Shown piece by piece: positions 26,706-36,773 of a stretch of DNA of 64,000 nt. Positions within the stretch are counted from its first letter, which is position 1. Each line of letters opens with the position of its first letter. Location: contig NZ_CP048409.1 in assembly GCF_010448835.1 (NCBI RefSeq), forward strand, positions 4,629,501-4,693,500, in the 5' to 3' direction. The stretch is from Draconibacterium halophilum. Its GTDB lineage: Bacteria > Bacteroidota > Bacteroidia > Bacteroidales > Prolixibacteraceae. The translations under genes and the position numbers were made by a program. Below the pieces are notes generated by a model. It was not told where the DNA came from, did not search any database, and was given only the letters and a program-made list of their open reading frames with translations.

Positions 26706-29700
26706 ATGATGCAGACAAAAGAACCTGTAGCAAAGGGATTGTACCGCCCTGAATTTGAACATGGCAGTTGTGGTATTGGGTTTGTAGCAAACCTAAAGGG
26801 AAGAAAGAAACACAGTGTGATTTCGGATGCTTTATCGATGCTGGCTCGTATGGAACATCGCGGGGGTACCGGATTTGATATTAAAAGCGGTGACGGTGCA
26901 GGGATATTATTACAAATTCCACACGAACTTTTCATGGAAGAATGTCCTAAACAGGGCATTAAATTACCTCAGTTTGGGGAATATGGTGTAGCCATGATCT
27001 TCTTTCCAAAAGAGGACAGAAAACGTTCAGAGTGTAAAGATATTATTGGTAGAAACCTGAAGAAATTTGGATTACCATACATAGGTTATCGTAAAGTTCC
27101 GGTTGACAATTCTGACCTGGGACACGATTCACTGGCCTCAGAACCATATGTCCAGCAATTGTTTATTGGTAAACCTGTTGGCATGTCGGTTGAAGAGTTC
27201 GACCGCAAACTTTTTGTTTTCAGAAAATACACTGAAAAATTAATTCGCGAATCAATTGCCGGCATCGGTTATAACGGTCTAAATATTATTTCCTGCTCGT
27301 ATAAAACGATCATTTACAAAGGTCAGTTAACAACCGATCAGGTTTCTTTATATTTTAAAGACCTGACAAACCCGCTGGCAGTGAGTGCCATTTCATTGGT
27401 GCACTCGCGTTTTTCAACCAATACTTTCCCATCGTGGAAACTGTCGCAGCCCTTCCGCTACATTGCGCACAACGGCGAGATCAACACCAACAAGGGTAAC
27501 ATCAACTGGATGCGTGCCCGCGAAGTACTTCTTGAGTGCTCAAAGTTCACAAAAAAAGAACTTGAGATGATCTTCCCGATCTGCGATTTAAGAGATTCGG
27601 ACAGTGCCAACCTTGATATGGCAATTGAAATGCTGGTATTAAGCGGCAGATCCTTACCACATGTAATGATGATGCTTATTCCTGAAGCATGGCAAAATAA
27701 TCCTGACATGGATCCGAAAAAGAAAGAGTTCTACGAATTTTATTCTGCAATGATGGAGCCATGGGATGGACCGGCATCGGTATGTTTTACTGATGGTGTA
27801 CTTGTTGGTGCAACGCTCGACCGTAACGGCTTGCGTCCGTCGCGTTATTGCCTGACTGATGACGACACTTTAATAATGGCATCAGAAACCGGAGCAATTG
27901 ATGTACCTCACGAAAAAGTTAAAATTCGTGGTCGTTTGCAACCAGGAAAAATGTTTGTTGCCGATTTGGAACAAGGGCGTATTATTTCTGACGAAGAAGT
28001 TAAAGCTGAAATTTGCTCGAGCCAACCTTATGGCGACTGGGTAAAAAACAATATGACTTATCTGGACGAGCTTCCGTTTATTCCAGACCTTGAATTGAAA
28101 GAGCCGGATACAAAAACAGTATTTAAAAGACAGAAGGCTTTTGGATTCACCAACGAAGATATTGAGGTGATCCTGAAACCAATGGCAACCAATGGTGGCG
28201 AAGCGCTTGGTTCAATGGGAGCCGACAACCCGCTGGCCGTTCTTTCTGATCGTCCGGTGCATTTGTCACACTACTTTAAACAATTATTCGCCCAGGTGAC
28301 CAATCCTCCCATCGACCCGATCAGGGAGCGTATTGTAATGGACTTGAGAACTTATGTAGGTGGATTTAAAAATATTTTAACCGAATCAGCCGAGCATTGC
28401 CGACGCATTGCTATTCACCAGCCTGTTTTAACCAACGAACAGTTGATAAAACTGGCTTACGTGGATCACACACATTTCCAAACCAAAAAGATCACCACTG
28501 TTTTCCATGCCGACGAAAAAGAAGGTACACTGGAAACCAAACTGGAACGTTTGTGCCAGTATGTTGAAGATGCCATCGATGAAGCTTACTCAATTATATT
28601 ATTGTCGGACTTTGCAATTAGCACCGACCATGCCCCGATTCCATCTTTATTGGCAGCATCGGCTGTTCACCATCACCTTATCCGTGTTGGAAAGCGCGGT
28701 AAAGCCGACATTATTATGGAAGCCGGTGATGTACGCGAAGTTCATCACTTTGCAACCTTGTTAGGCTATGGTGTTTCTGCCGTAAATCCATATATGGCCA
28801 TCGACACTATCAAGGATTTGGTTAATCAAGGTGCGCTTGGAGATATTACGAAAGAACAAGCCATCCGGAATTATGTGAAAGCTATTGGCGGCGGACTATT
28901 GAAAGTATTCTCAAAAATGGGTATTTCAACCCTGGCTTCTTATCAGGGAGCACAGATTTTTGAGGCTGTAGGACTGAAGCAAGAAGTAGTTGACAAATAC
29001 TTTACCGGCACCGTTAGTCGTGTTGAAGGATTAAGTCTTGATGATATTGCCAAAGAGGCCCGAATGCGTCACCGCAAAGGGTTCCCAACACGCCAGGGTG
29101 GAGCAAAAGTTCTTGAGCCCGGTGGCGAATACAATTGGCGAAAAGATGGCGAACGTCACTTATTAAGTCCTGAAGCCATTCAACTGATTCAGGAAGCGAC
29201 AAGAAAGAACGATTACGACAAATACAAAAAATATTGTAGTGTAGTAGACGACCAGGCAGAGGCTGCCTTCACGTTACGTGGACTGATGGATCTTACATCG
29301 GACCGCAAGCCTATTCCGCTCGACGAAGTGGAACCGGCAGAAAGCATTCTTACTCGTTTTGCTACGGGAGCAATGTCCTTTGGTTCTATCTCGTGGGAAG
29401 CACACACTACACTTGCCATTGCCATGAACCGTATTGGTTCAAAATCGAACTCGGGCGAAGGTGGTGAAGACCCAATACGTTACACCAAATTGCCCAATGG
29501 CGACGACATGTGTTCTGCCACCAAGCAGATTGCATCAGGACGTTTTGGCGTAAACAGCTACTACCTGAGCAAAGCCAAAGAGCTTCAGATAAAAATGGCG
29601 CAGGGAGCAAAACCCGGCGAAGGAGGACATCTTCCGGGCCATAAAGTAAATGGCTGGATCGGACGAACACGTAATTCAACACCTGGTGTAGGCCTTATTT

Positions 29701-31298
29701 CGCCTCCACCGCACCACGATATTTATTCTATTGAGGATTTGGCACAATTGATATTCGACCTGAAAAACAGTAACCGCGATGCACGTGTAAACGTAAAGCT
29801 GGTTTCTGAAATGGGAGTTGGTACAGTGGCTGCCGGCGTTTGTAAGGCAAAAGCTGATGCTGTACTTATTTCCGGATACGATGGCGGAACAGGTGCATCG
29901 CCACTTAGTTCTATTAAACACGCCGGATTACCATGGGAGCTTGGATTGTCGGAAACACACCAAACACTGGTGCGCAACCGCTTACGTAACCGTATTGTTG
30001 TTCAGTCTGATGGTCAGATGAAAACATCGCGCGACCTGGCTATTGCAACACTGCTTGGTGCTGAAGAATGGGGAGTTGCAACAATGGCATTGGTTGTTGA
30101 AGGATGTATAATGATGCGTAAATGCCATAGCAACACTTGTCCGGTAGGTGTGGCCACACAAAACGAAAGATTACGTGGAAAATTCAAGGGTAATCCTGAT
30201 CACGTTGTAAACTTCTTCGAATTCCTCGTTGAAGGTCTTCGTGAGATTATGGCAGAACTGGGCTACAAGACAATCAACGAAATGGTGGGTCAGTCGCAAT
30301 GCCTGAAATTCAAAGACGATATAGATCACTGGAAATACAAAGGTCTTGACCTAAGCCCAATTCTTTACAAAGAAGAAATGGGCGAAGAAGAAGGTCTTTA
30401 CTGCAGCAAAAAACAAGATCACCAGATGGAAGAAATTCTCGACTGGAAATTTGTTGAAGCAGCACAAAAAGCAATAAAAGATGGCGAAAAAGTAGCCGCA
30501 GAATTCGAAATTAAAAACATCAACCGTAGTGTTGGTACTGTGCTGTCGCACGAAGTAACCAAAGTACATAAAGGAGAAGGTTTGCCTGACGGTACCATCC
30601 ATTTCAAAATGAAAGGATCGGCAGGACAATCGTTTGGTGCTTTCGTTTGTAAAGGTATTGAGTTGGAAGTTGAAGGAGATGCAAACGATTATTTCGGAAA
30701 AGGATTATCCGGAGGTCATTTATCGATCTACCCGGCTAAAAATGTACAGTTCATCCCGGAACAAAACATCATTGTAGGTAACGTTTGTTTCTACGGAGCA
30801 ACAGGAGGCGAAGCTTATATCCGCGGTGTTGCCGGCGAGCGTTTCTGTGTTCGTAACTCGGGTGCACAAGTTGTTGTTGAAGGTATTGGCGACCATGGTT
30901 GCGAATACATGACGGGAGGAAAAACGGTTGTGCTTGGAAAAACAGGACGGAACTTTGGAGCAGGAATGTCGGGCGGTGTTGCTTATATTCTCGACATTGA
31001 TGGTACTTTCCCCGGTCTTTGCAACAAGGGAATGATTCAACTGGAGAGAGTAACGGATGAAGCAGAACAGGAAGAACTGAAAGCAATGATCCGGAAACAC
31101 ATGGAAAAAACCGAATCAACGGTTGCTGAATATGTTCTTTCCGACTGGGAGGACACAATAGGCAAGTTTGTAAAAGTAATTCCTACCGATTACAAACGTA
31201 TGCTGACCTACATTGAAGAGGCCCGCAAAACGGGTAAATACGAAAAAGAGTCGGATGTTATTGATGCTGCATTTGATATGCATCTGGCCAACTTGTAA
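26706..31298 (+). CDS. gltB: glutamate synthase, large subunit
   Basis: 1530 residues from the ATG at 26706, preferred to the TTG at 26649 because it leaves a short propeptide before the N-terminal nucleophile Cys22 (FEHGSCGIGF). Makes glutamate from 2-oxoglutarate and glutamine. Seen in order: class II glutaminase domain (22 to about 430), central domain, FMN-binding barrel (GSKSNSGEGGEDPIRY, GGTGASPLSSIKHAGLPWEL), a 3Fe-4S motif (CIMMRKCHSNTCPVGVATQ) and a C-terminal GXGXG beta-helix (GGEAYIRGVAGERF). Followed by gltD after 19 nt. Confidence 0.98.
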   Translation: MMQTKEPVAKGLYRPEFEHGSCGIGFVANLKGRKKHSVISDALSMLARMEHRGGTGFDIKSGDGAGILLQIPHELFMEECPKQGIKLPQFGEYGVAMIFFPKEDRKRSECKDIIGRNLKKFGLPYIGYRKVPVDNSDLGHDSLASEPYVQQLFIGKPVGMSVEEFDRKLFVFRKYTEKLIRESIAGIGYNGLNIISCSYKTIIYKGQLTTDQVSLYFKDLTNPLAVSAISLVHSRFSTNTFPSWKLSQPFRYIAHNGEINTNKGNINWMRAREVLLECSKFTKKELEMIFPICDLRDSDSANLDMAIEMLVLSGRSLPHVMMMLIPEAWQNNPDMDPKKKEFYEFYSAMMEPWDGPASVCFTDGVLVGATLDRNGLRPSRYCLTDDDTLIMASETGAIDVPHEKVKIRGRLQPGKMFVADLEQGRIISDEEVKAEICSSQPYGDWVKNNMTYLDELPFIPDLELKEPDTKTVFKRQKAFGFTNEDIEVILKPMATNGGEALGSMGADNPLAVLSDRPVHLSHYFKQLFAQVTNPPIDPIRERIVMDLRTYVGGFKNILTESAEHCRRIAIHQPVLTNEQLIKLAYVDHTHFQTKKITTVFHADEKEGTLETKLERLCQYVEDAIDEAYSIILLSDFAISTDHAPIPSLLAASAVHHHLIRVGKRGKADIIMEAGDVREVHHFATLLGYGVSAVNPYMAIDTIKDLVNQGALGDITKEQAIRNYVKAIGGGLLKVFSKMGISTLASYQGAQIFEAVGLKQEVVDKYFTGTVSRVEGLSLDDIAKEARMRHRKGFPTRQGGAKVLEPGGEYNWRKDGERHLLSPEAIQLIQEATRKNDYDKYKKYCSVVDDQAEAAFTLRGLMDLTSDRKPIPLDEVEPAESILTRFATGAMSFGSISWEAHTTLAIAMNRIGSKSNSGEGGEDPIRYTKLPNGDDMCSATKQIASGRFGVNSYYLSKAKELQIKMAQGAKPGEGGHLPGHKVNGWIGRTRNSTPGVGLISPPPHHDIYSIEDLAQLIFDLKNSNRDARVNVKLVSEMGVGTVAAGVCKAKADAVLISGYDGGTGASPLSSIKHAGLPWELGLSETHQTLVRNRLRNRIVVQSDGQMKTSRDLAIATLLGAEEWGVATMALVVEGCIMMRKCHSNTCPVGVATQNERLRGKFKGNPDHVVNFFEFLVEGLREIMAELGYKTINEMVGQSQCLKFKDDIDHWKYKGLDLSPILYKEEMGEEEGLYCSKKQDHQMEEILDWKFVEAAQKAIKDGEKVAAEFEIKNINRSVGTVLSHEVTKVHKGEGLPDGTIHFKMKGSAGQSFGAFVCKGIELEVEGDANDYFGKGLSGGHLSIYPAKNVQFIPEQNIIVGNVCFYGATGGEAYIRGVAGERFCVRNSGAQVVVEGIGDHGCEYMTGGKTVVLGKTGRNFGAGMSGGVAYILDIDGTFPGLCNKGMIQLERVTDEAEQEELKAMIRKHMEKTESTVAEYVLSDWEDTIGKFVKVIPTDYKRMLTYIEEARKTGKYEKESDVIDAAFDMHLANL

Positions 31299-31317
31299 TT
31301 TTTATAGACGCTAAGAC

Positions 31318-32802
31318 ATGGGAAAGCCAACAGGATTTTTAGAATATAAAAGAGTTTCCAATCCTACACGAAAAATTGAGGAACGCCTTAAAGATTGGAA
31401 CGAGGTATACATATTACGCGATAAAGAAACATGTGAAAAACAGGGGGCACGCTGCATGGATTGCGGAGTTCCATTCTGCCATCGCGGAGAGCTATTGCAC
31501 AACGGAGCATCCGGATGCCCGGTTTACAACCTCATTCCGGAATGGAACGACCTGATCTACAAAGGTCGCTGGAAAGATGCCTTAGAACGCCTTCATCACA
31601 CCAATAATTTTCCGGAGTTTACAGGAAGAGTTTGCCCGGCACCGTGCGAAGCAGGATGTGTGTTATCAATTAACGAGCCTGCTGTTACCATCCACGACAA
31701 CGAACGTACCATTATTGACAATGGTTTTGATCAAGGCTGGGTAGTTCCTGAGCCACCGGAATCGCGCACAGGAAAAACAGTTGCCGTTGTAGGATCCGGT
31801 CCGGCAGGATTGGCTTGTGCAGCGCAGTTGAACAGAGCCGGTCATACCGTTACTGTTTTCGAACGCGACGACCGTATTGGCGGTTTGCTGATGTACGGTA
31901 TTCCAAACATGAAACTGGACAAAGACGTAGTACAACGCCGTGTTGATATCCTGGAAGCGGAAGGTATTATTTTCAAACCCAACACTGAAGTTGGAAAAGA
32001 TATCCGTTCCAAAAAGCTACTGGATAAATTTGATGCGGTGGTTTTAACTACCGGAGCAACAAAACCACGCGACCTGGACGTAGAAGGCCGCGAATTGGAT
32101 GGCGTACACTTCGCAATGGAATTTTTGTCGGCCAATACCAAAAGTTTGCTCGACAGTAAACTGGAAGACGGAAATTATATTTCGGCAAAAGATAAGAACG
32201 TAATAGTAATTGGTGGTGGCGATACCGGTACCGACTGTGTAGCCACATCGCTGCGTCATGGTTGTAAAAGCATAACGCAGCTTGAGATTATGCCAAAGCC
32301 GCCAAAAGAACGTAATAGCGATGCCAACCCGTGGCCCGAATGGCCTGGCAACGAAAAAACCGATTACGGCCAGTTTGAAGCCATTGTATCGAAAGGAAAA
32401 GACCCGCGGAAATATTCGATAATGACCACAAAGGTTGAAGGCGAAAATGGCAAAGCAAAAGCCATACACACCGTTCAGGTGGAGTGGGTAAAAACCGAAA
32501 ATGGCGGCAGAAGACCACAGGCAATTCCGGGAACCGAAAGATATATTAAAGCCGACCTTGTTTTATTGGCAATGGGATTTTTGGGACCTGAGGATAAAAT
32601 TGCTGAAGAACTTGATATGAAGCGTGATTCACGCTCGAATTACAAAGCAGAATACGGCAAATTTAAAACCAGCATTAAAAAAGTTTTTTCTGCCGGTGAT
32701 GCACGCCGTGGACAATCGTTGGTGGTGTGGGCTATTAACGAAGGACGCGCTGCTGCCCGCGAAGTAGATACCTACTTAATGGGCGATACAGTTTTGCCAT
32801 AA
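31318..32802 (+). CDS. gltD: glutamate synthase, small subunit
   Basis: 494 residues. FAD/NADPH subunit that feeds electrons to GltB. Seen: N-terminal Fe-S cysteines (ARCMDCGVPFCH, GCPVYNLIPEWNDL, CPAPCEAGCVL), FAD Rossmann VAVVGSGPAGLACAAQLNR, NADPH Rossmann VIVIGGGDTGTDCVATSLR, and the C-terminal FAD motif FSAGDARRGQSLVVWAI. Operon partner of gltB, ended by the terminator at 32862. Confidence 0.98.
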   Translation: MGKPTGFLEYKRVSNPTRKIEERLKDWNEVYILRDKETCEKQGARCMDCGVPFCHRGELLHNGASGCPVYNLIPEWNDLIYKGRWKDALERLHHTNNFPEFTGRVCPAPCEAGCVLSINEPAVTIHDNERTIIDNGFDQGWVVPEPPESRTGKTVAVVGSGPAGLACAAQLNRAGHTVTVFERDDRIGGLLMYGIPNMKLDKDVVQRRVDILEAEGIIFKPNTEVGKDIRSKKLLDKFDAVVLTTGATKPRDLDVEGRELDGVHFAMEFLSANTKSLLDSKLEDGNYISAKDKNVIVIGGGDTGTDCVATSLRHGCKSITQLEIMPKPPKERNSDANPWPEWPGNEKTDYGQFEAIVSKGKDPRKYSIMTTKVEGENGKAKAIHTVQVEWVKTENGGRRPQAIPGTERYIKADLVLLAMGFLGPEDKIAEELDMKRDSRSNYKAEYGKFKTSIKKVFSAGDARRGQSLVVWAINEGRAAAREVDTYLMGDTVLP

Positions 32803-32861
32803 CAGGGCAAATTGTTCTATGACAAGAGCGATTAAATTCGCTTACATTAAAATTGAATTTT

Positions 32862-32891
32862 AGCATATGTCGTAGTGGACTATGCTTTTTT
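32862..32891 (+). terminator. intrinsic terminator of gltBD
   Basis: AGCATA-T-GTC and GAC-TATGCT form a 9-bp stem with one bulge and a 6-nt loop, followed by TTTTTT. It lies 60 nt past the gltD stop. Confidence 0.7.
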
Positions 32892-32906
32892 ATAGTGCAG
32901 TTTTTT

Positions 32907-33112
32907 CAGGAGTTCCGGCCGGAAGAGGAAATTTATACCAATTGTTTTTCAGTGTGAGCCTTAAGCGAAACGGTGAAATTACAATGGTTAATGCCGATTG
33001 AAGAGGAGATTTATCTTAGATAAGGCTCGTTCTGATTTCACATCGGTATTATTTATCCGAAACGAAATCACTTTCCCTTGACCAGAATGTGAAACGCCGG
33101 TTCTCCTTTTTT
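32907..33112 (+). ncRNA. possible structured small RNA of about 200 nt
   Basis: The 500-bp gap after gltD has no gene. Inside it AGGAG-CCGG near 32908-32918 can pair with CCGG-CTCCT at 33097-33107 as a closing stem, directly followed by TTTTTT. Within are GAGCCTTA/TAAGGCTC and GTGAAAT/ATTTCAC pairs and a TTCCGGCCGGAA palindrome (32913-32924). A further terminator follows at 33138. The layout is that of a free-standing RNA (6S-like size and closing stem), but no named family is recognised and no promoter was found. May also be junk with chance pairing. Confidence 0.3.
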
Positions 33113-33137
33113 CTTGTAAATTTTTAATTTAGATAGA

Positions 33138-33166
33138 GGGTTTCCGGTTGGAAGCCCTTTTTTTTT
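33138..33166 (+). terminator. plus-strand intrinsic terminator in the gltD-MDR gap
   Basis: GGGTTTCC, loop GGTT, GGAAGCCC (8 bp with one G-U), then nine T. No annotated plus-strand gene ends here, which supports an RNA or lost gene in the gap 32892-33137. Confidence 0.6.
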
Positions 33167-33302
33167 GTGGACGCTTGGTGGTATTAAACGTTGTCGATTG
33201 CGGGCGATTTCCGGTCAAGTCACTCAAAGGCTGAAGCGTACTACAACCCTTGAGTATGAAACTTTTCCGGCATTTTTTTATACCGCGTATTGTGTTGCGT
33301 AT

Positions 33303-34304
33303 TTATTCAGCCAAATTCAAGACAGTTCTTCCTTTTAATTTTCCATTTAGCATTAATTCAATTTTTTGCGGTACGTCCTCCAAATTAATTTCATTGCACG
33401 TATCGTCTAATTGTTTAGGTTTCCATTCGTGAGCTAATTTATTCCAAACTATTTTTCTGTATTTCATTGGATAGTTTTGAGAATCTATTCCAATAAGTGT
33501 AACACCTCTCAGGATAAAGGGGAAAACCGTCAAATCAAGTTTTGGAGAGGCAACGTTTCCACAACAAGTTACAACACCAATTGAATTCGTCGATTTAATT
33601 ATATTTTCAAGAATTACACCTCCAACAGTATCAATAGCGCCTGCAAACAAAGGTTTTAATAATGGCTTTTGGGCAAAATTTTCAACCTCACTACGTAACA
33701 GCACTCCCTCAGCTCCAAGATTTATTAAATAGTTTCGTTCTGTTTCCTTGCCTGTTATTGCAACCACCGAATAACCCAGTTTACTCAAAATGGAAACACT
33801 CAGTGCTCCAACTCCACCCGTTGCACCTGAAACCGCTATTTTTCCATCCTCAGGTTTTATTAATTCCGTAAGTCTTAAAACCGACATTCCCGCTGTTAAA
33901 CCGGCAGTACCATATATCATGGCCTCTTTCATAGTCATTTTTTCAGGTAATTTTACGACCCATTCAGATGGAACCTGAATATACTCCGCAAATCCACCGT
34001 CGGTATTCATACCTAAATCATAACTTGTTACAATTACTTTTTCTCCAACAGAATATAAATCACTGTTCGATTTTTCTATTGTTCCAACTGCGTCAATTCC
34101 CGGTGTGTGCGGATAATTTCTCGTCACCCCTTTATTCCCCGAAGCCGATAATGCATCTTTGTAATTCAATGAGCTGTAGTACACCTTTACTCTTACCTCG
34201 TTGTTGTTTAATGTACCAAATTCCATTTCTTTAATGGAGCCTTGAAAATTACCATCCACCTCTTCAATCCGAAATGCTTTAAATGTAGAACTATTTTGTA
34301 CCAT
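33303..34304 (-). CDS. YhdH/AcuI-type medium-chain oxidoreductase
   Basis: 333 residues. NADPH-dependent, zinc-free MDR enzyme of the YhdH/YhfP quinone or acryloyl-CoA reductase group. Seen: SLNYKDALSASGNKG, PHTPGIDAVGTIE in the catalytic domain, and the Rossmann motif VSGATGGVGALSVSILSKLG. It faces an HxlR regulator gene across a 195-nt region with a palindrome, a common pairing for electrophile or quinone detoxification. Base use looks more AT-rich than that of the neighbouring glt genes. Confidence 0.88.
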   Translation of the reverse strand: MVQNSSTFKAFRIEEVDGNFQGSIKEMEFGTLNNNEVRVKVYYSSLNYKDALSASGNKGVTRNYPHTPGIDAVGTIEKSNSDLYSVGEKVIVTSYDLGMNTDGGFAEYIQVPSEWVVKLPEKMTMKEAMIYGTAGLTAGMSVLRLTELIKPEDGKIAVSGATGGVGALSVSILSKLGYSVVAITGKETERNYLINLGAEGVLLRSEVENFAQKPLLKPLFAGAIDTVGGVILENIIKSTNSIGVVTCCGNVASPKLDLTVFPFILRGVTLIGIDSQNYPMKYRKIVWNKLAHEWKPKQLDDTCNEINLEDVPQKIELMLNGKLKGRTVLNLAE

Positions 34305-34325
34305 CTGTTGTCTTTTAATTTCACT

Positions 34326-34340
34326 TATCTTTGTACAAAG
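34326..34340 (+). promoter_or_regulatory. HxlR-gene promoter with overlapping palindrome
   Basis: TATCTTTG (34326-34333) is a perfect -7 element. It overlaps CTTTGTACAAAG (34329-34340), a perfect 12-bp palindrome that could be the operator. A second -7 match, TACCTTTG, lies at 34372-34379. Confidence 0.45.
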
Positions 34341-34499
34341 GTCAGGATAAATATTGTGCCTGCCAAGAACTTACCTTTGGTTGGTATACGAACATTTATT
34401 TCTGTTTTTACTGTTTTCAAGACTTTGCGGGAAGAAAAAAAATGAAACGAGCATGATTCTGACATTAATTATAACCACGAATTATTATCTGCGAGTTCC

Positions 34500-34859
34500 A
34501 TGAGTTACCTAAAAAATGAACAATATAAACGAATGAAAAAAAGTTATTGCCCGGTTGATACCTTTATAAATGTTGTTAAAGGGAAACGAAAAGGAACGAT
34601 CATTTTACACCTTTTTCAGGGAGATAAAAGATATAGTGAATTGGTTAAACTATTAACTGATATTAGCGAACGAATGCTGACTAAACAACTAAAAGAATTA
34701 GAAGCAGATGGATTAATAAATCGTACCGTTTCCCCGGAAGTCCCTCCACGTGTTGTATACAGCTTAACTGAGCTTGGTAAAGAAATTCATCCTGTCCTCA
34801 AAGGAATGTATAAAGGAGGTATTCTTTTTGAAAAATCAATTGACGAATTGCATAACTAA
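34500..34859 (+). CDS. HxlR-family winged-helix regulator
   Basis: 119 residues. Seen: the HxlR fold with GKRKGTIILHLFQGDKRYSE, ISERMLTKQLKELEADGLI (recognition helix) and PRVVYSLTELGKEIHPVL. A single Cys near the start (KSYCPVDTF) is at the position used for redox or electrophile sensing in YodB/QorR-like members. The divergent oxidoreductase gene is its likely target. The ATG at 34500 is used; one at 34533 is possible. Confidence 0.88.
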   Translation: MSYLKNEQYKRMKKSYCPVDTFINVVKGKRKGTIILHLFQGDKRYSELVKLLTDISERMLTKQLKELEADGLINRTVSPEVPPRVVYSLTELGKEIHPVLKGMYKGGILFEKSIDELHN

Positions 34860-34959
34860 TTATTTACAAATCTTATTCTGGGTCTAAAGTTTTCCTAATC
34901 TGCAGCTGACGGTTACTTGGTCGAGTAGGCAAAGGGACTTTCACCCTAAGCCTCTCACA

Positions 34960-34993
34960 GAACCGTACGTGACAGTCTCCCGTCATACGGCTC
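34960..34993 (-). ncRNA. group II intron domain V
   Basis: 34 nt on the minus strand, starting GAGCCGTATG and ending ACGTACGGTTC, with the usual two-helix hairpin shape. This is the catalytic core of the ribozyme and the strongest sequence mark of the intron. Confidence 0.85.
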
Positions 34994-35018
34994 TTGTTAT
35001 ACAAATCTAAACGCTTCA

Positions 35019-36269
35019 TCAACCTAATCCAAGTTGCCAATGGTAAAACAGGCTCGGGAATTGTTCCTTAACTCTCGTGAACCATTGGAAAGCTCGTTTT
35101 ATACTGGTTTTATAGCGTTTGTACCTTTTCCTTGCCCAGCGGATTAATCGCTTGTTCAGCCAAATAAAGATTGGATTCAACTCGTGTTTTCTGAACTTAC
35201 CAAAATAGTTAATCCATCCCCGAATAAACGGGTTTAGAAATTGAGCTACACCAACAATGCTTTTATAGGTCAATCCAACAATGTTAAGTTCTTCCATTTT
35301 ATCAGCAATGCGTTTCTTAGAACTAATGCTGATAGCACAATCGTACCCGAGAAACAGTTTTCCTGTTCTTGGCGATTTGGTTGTACATGGTTGAAACGAA
35401 TAACCCAGAAAATCGAACTTTACAATTGGATGAGTGCCTTGTCTACGATAGTCAAGACAGTAAACCAATTTTGTCTTTTCTGGGTGGAGTTCCAATCCAC
35501 AATCTTCAAGCCTTACACGTAACTTTTCCAGCAGCCATTCTGCTTGGGCTTTACTCTCACAGTGAATTATTGCATCATCGGCATAGCGAACAAAATTCAC
35601 TGTTTTGTGCTTTAGTTCAAGCCATTTATCCATGGCATAATGCAGAAACAAATTGGCAAGTAACGGGCTTATCACACCGCCTTGTGGAGTGCCTTTCCCC
35701 TGCTTGTGAACCAGTTCTCCTGATTTCGTTTGCACGGGTGCATTCAGCCACCGTTTGATGTAAAATAAGCACCAATTCTCGGTTAAATGTTTCTCCAAGG
35801 CACGCAGTAGTTTTCCATGGTCGATATTATCAAAGAAACCTTTTATATCGAGGTCGATTACCCAGTCTGTCTTCCTACAATTCTCACGAACCTTTGCAAG
35901 AGCCTGATGGGCATTCCTGCTCGGACGATAACCATAGGAATTAGTACTGAATATAGCCTCAAACCTTGGTTCTAAATAATCTTTTACAACCATCTGTCCA
36001 ATCCTGTCGGAGATAGTTGGTATACCAAGTAAGCGGGTTTTACCGTCTTTCTTTGCTATCTCAACTTCTTTAACAGGTGGCGGAAAGTAACTGCCCGATG
36101 CCATACGATTCCAAAGCTTGTACAAATGTTTCGACCTTTCGGCATCAAATTCTTCAATGCTGATTTGGTCAACACCTGCACTCCCTTTGTTGGCTTTTAC
36201 CTTCTTATAAGCTTCCCATACCATGGTTTTGCTTATAGGTACTGATTTTGTCTCATTCCATAAATTCAT
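35019..36269 (-). CDS. ltrA: group II intron reverse transcriptase/maturase
   Basis: 416 residues. RT that helps intron splicing and retrohoming. Seen: RT0-RT3 region with SYFPPPVKEVEIAKKDGKTR, YGYRPSRNAHQALAKV, DLDIKGFFDNIDH, GTPQGGVISPLLANLFLHY, the catalytic FVRYADDAIIHC (YADD), and a C-terminal maturase (X) domain with FIRGWINYFGKFRKHEL. No HNH endonuclease domain follows, so retrohoming would be endonuclease-independent. Intact, thus possibly still mobile. Confidence 0.95.
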   Translation of the reverse strand: MNLWNETKSVPISKTMVWEAYKKVKANKGSAGVDQISIEEFDAERSKHLYKLWNRMASGSYFPPPVKEVEIAKKDGKTRLLGIPTISDRIGQMVVKDYLEPRFEAIFSTNSYGYRPSRNAHQALAKVRENCRKTDWVIDLDIKGFFDNIDHGKLLRALEKHLTENWCLFYIKRWLNAPVQTKSGELVHKQGKGTPQGGVISPLLANLFLHYAMDKWLELKHKTVNFVRYADDAIIHCESKAQAEWLLEKLRVRLEDCGLELHPEKTKLVYCLDYRRQGTHPIVKFDFLGYSFQPCTTKSPRTGKLFLGYDCAISISSKKRIADKMEELNIVGLTYKSIVGVAQFLNPFIRGWINYFGKFRKHELNPIFIWLNKRLIRWARKRYKRYKTSIKRAFQWFTRVKEQFPSLFYHWQLGLG

Positions 36270-36773
36270 CCTCTTGCGAGTTGTTCAATGTTATGATACT
36301 GTATAACCTAACCCCTTCGCTCCATTTCCATTACAGAAACTTCATCGCTACTACGGGTTAGTCCGTCTCTGTTCCTGCTCATCGGTATTCTGCCTTCAGG
36401 TTGTTCCCGTTGTGCGTTTCCCTTTGCATTGCAGGACAGATTCCCGAGTTCCATAATTAAGCCCAGATAAAGGTCATGCCGCCTGAATGACGTCTGCCGC
36501 ACAGCCAGTAAACAGGTTTCCGCTGTGCTTATCACTGCATAACTTACTCTACAGCTTTTGACAGAATGTGGCAACTTCTCGACACCTCTTCAGCGGTTAC
36601 GGTTAGTTCATCTCCTTTATCCATACCTGATTCTGCTCTTGACAGAACCTTTTCCTAAACGCTCAATACCATGCCTCTTAAACACAGCACCTTTAGGTGG
36701 TTTAAAACCCTTGCCTGTACAACGGTTTTGGTGGGTCGTTTCCACCATCTTAATTATAGCATGCAATGAACGT

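Noticed and set aside
33250..33432. 60-residue plus-strand frame overlapping the MDR gene end
   Set aside because: It is antisense to the conserved C-terminus of the oxidoreductase and has no signal of its own.
36308..36574. 88-residue minus-strand frame as a gene
   Set aside because: It lies in the ribozyme part of the group II intron, and its sequence has no protein family character.
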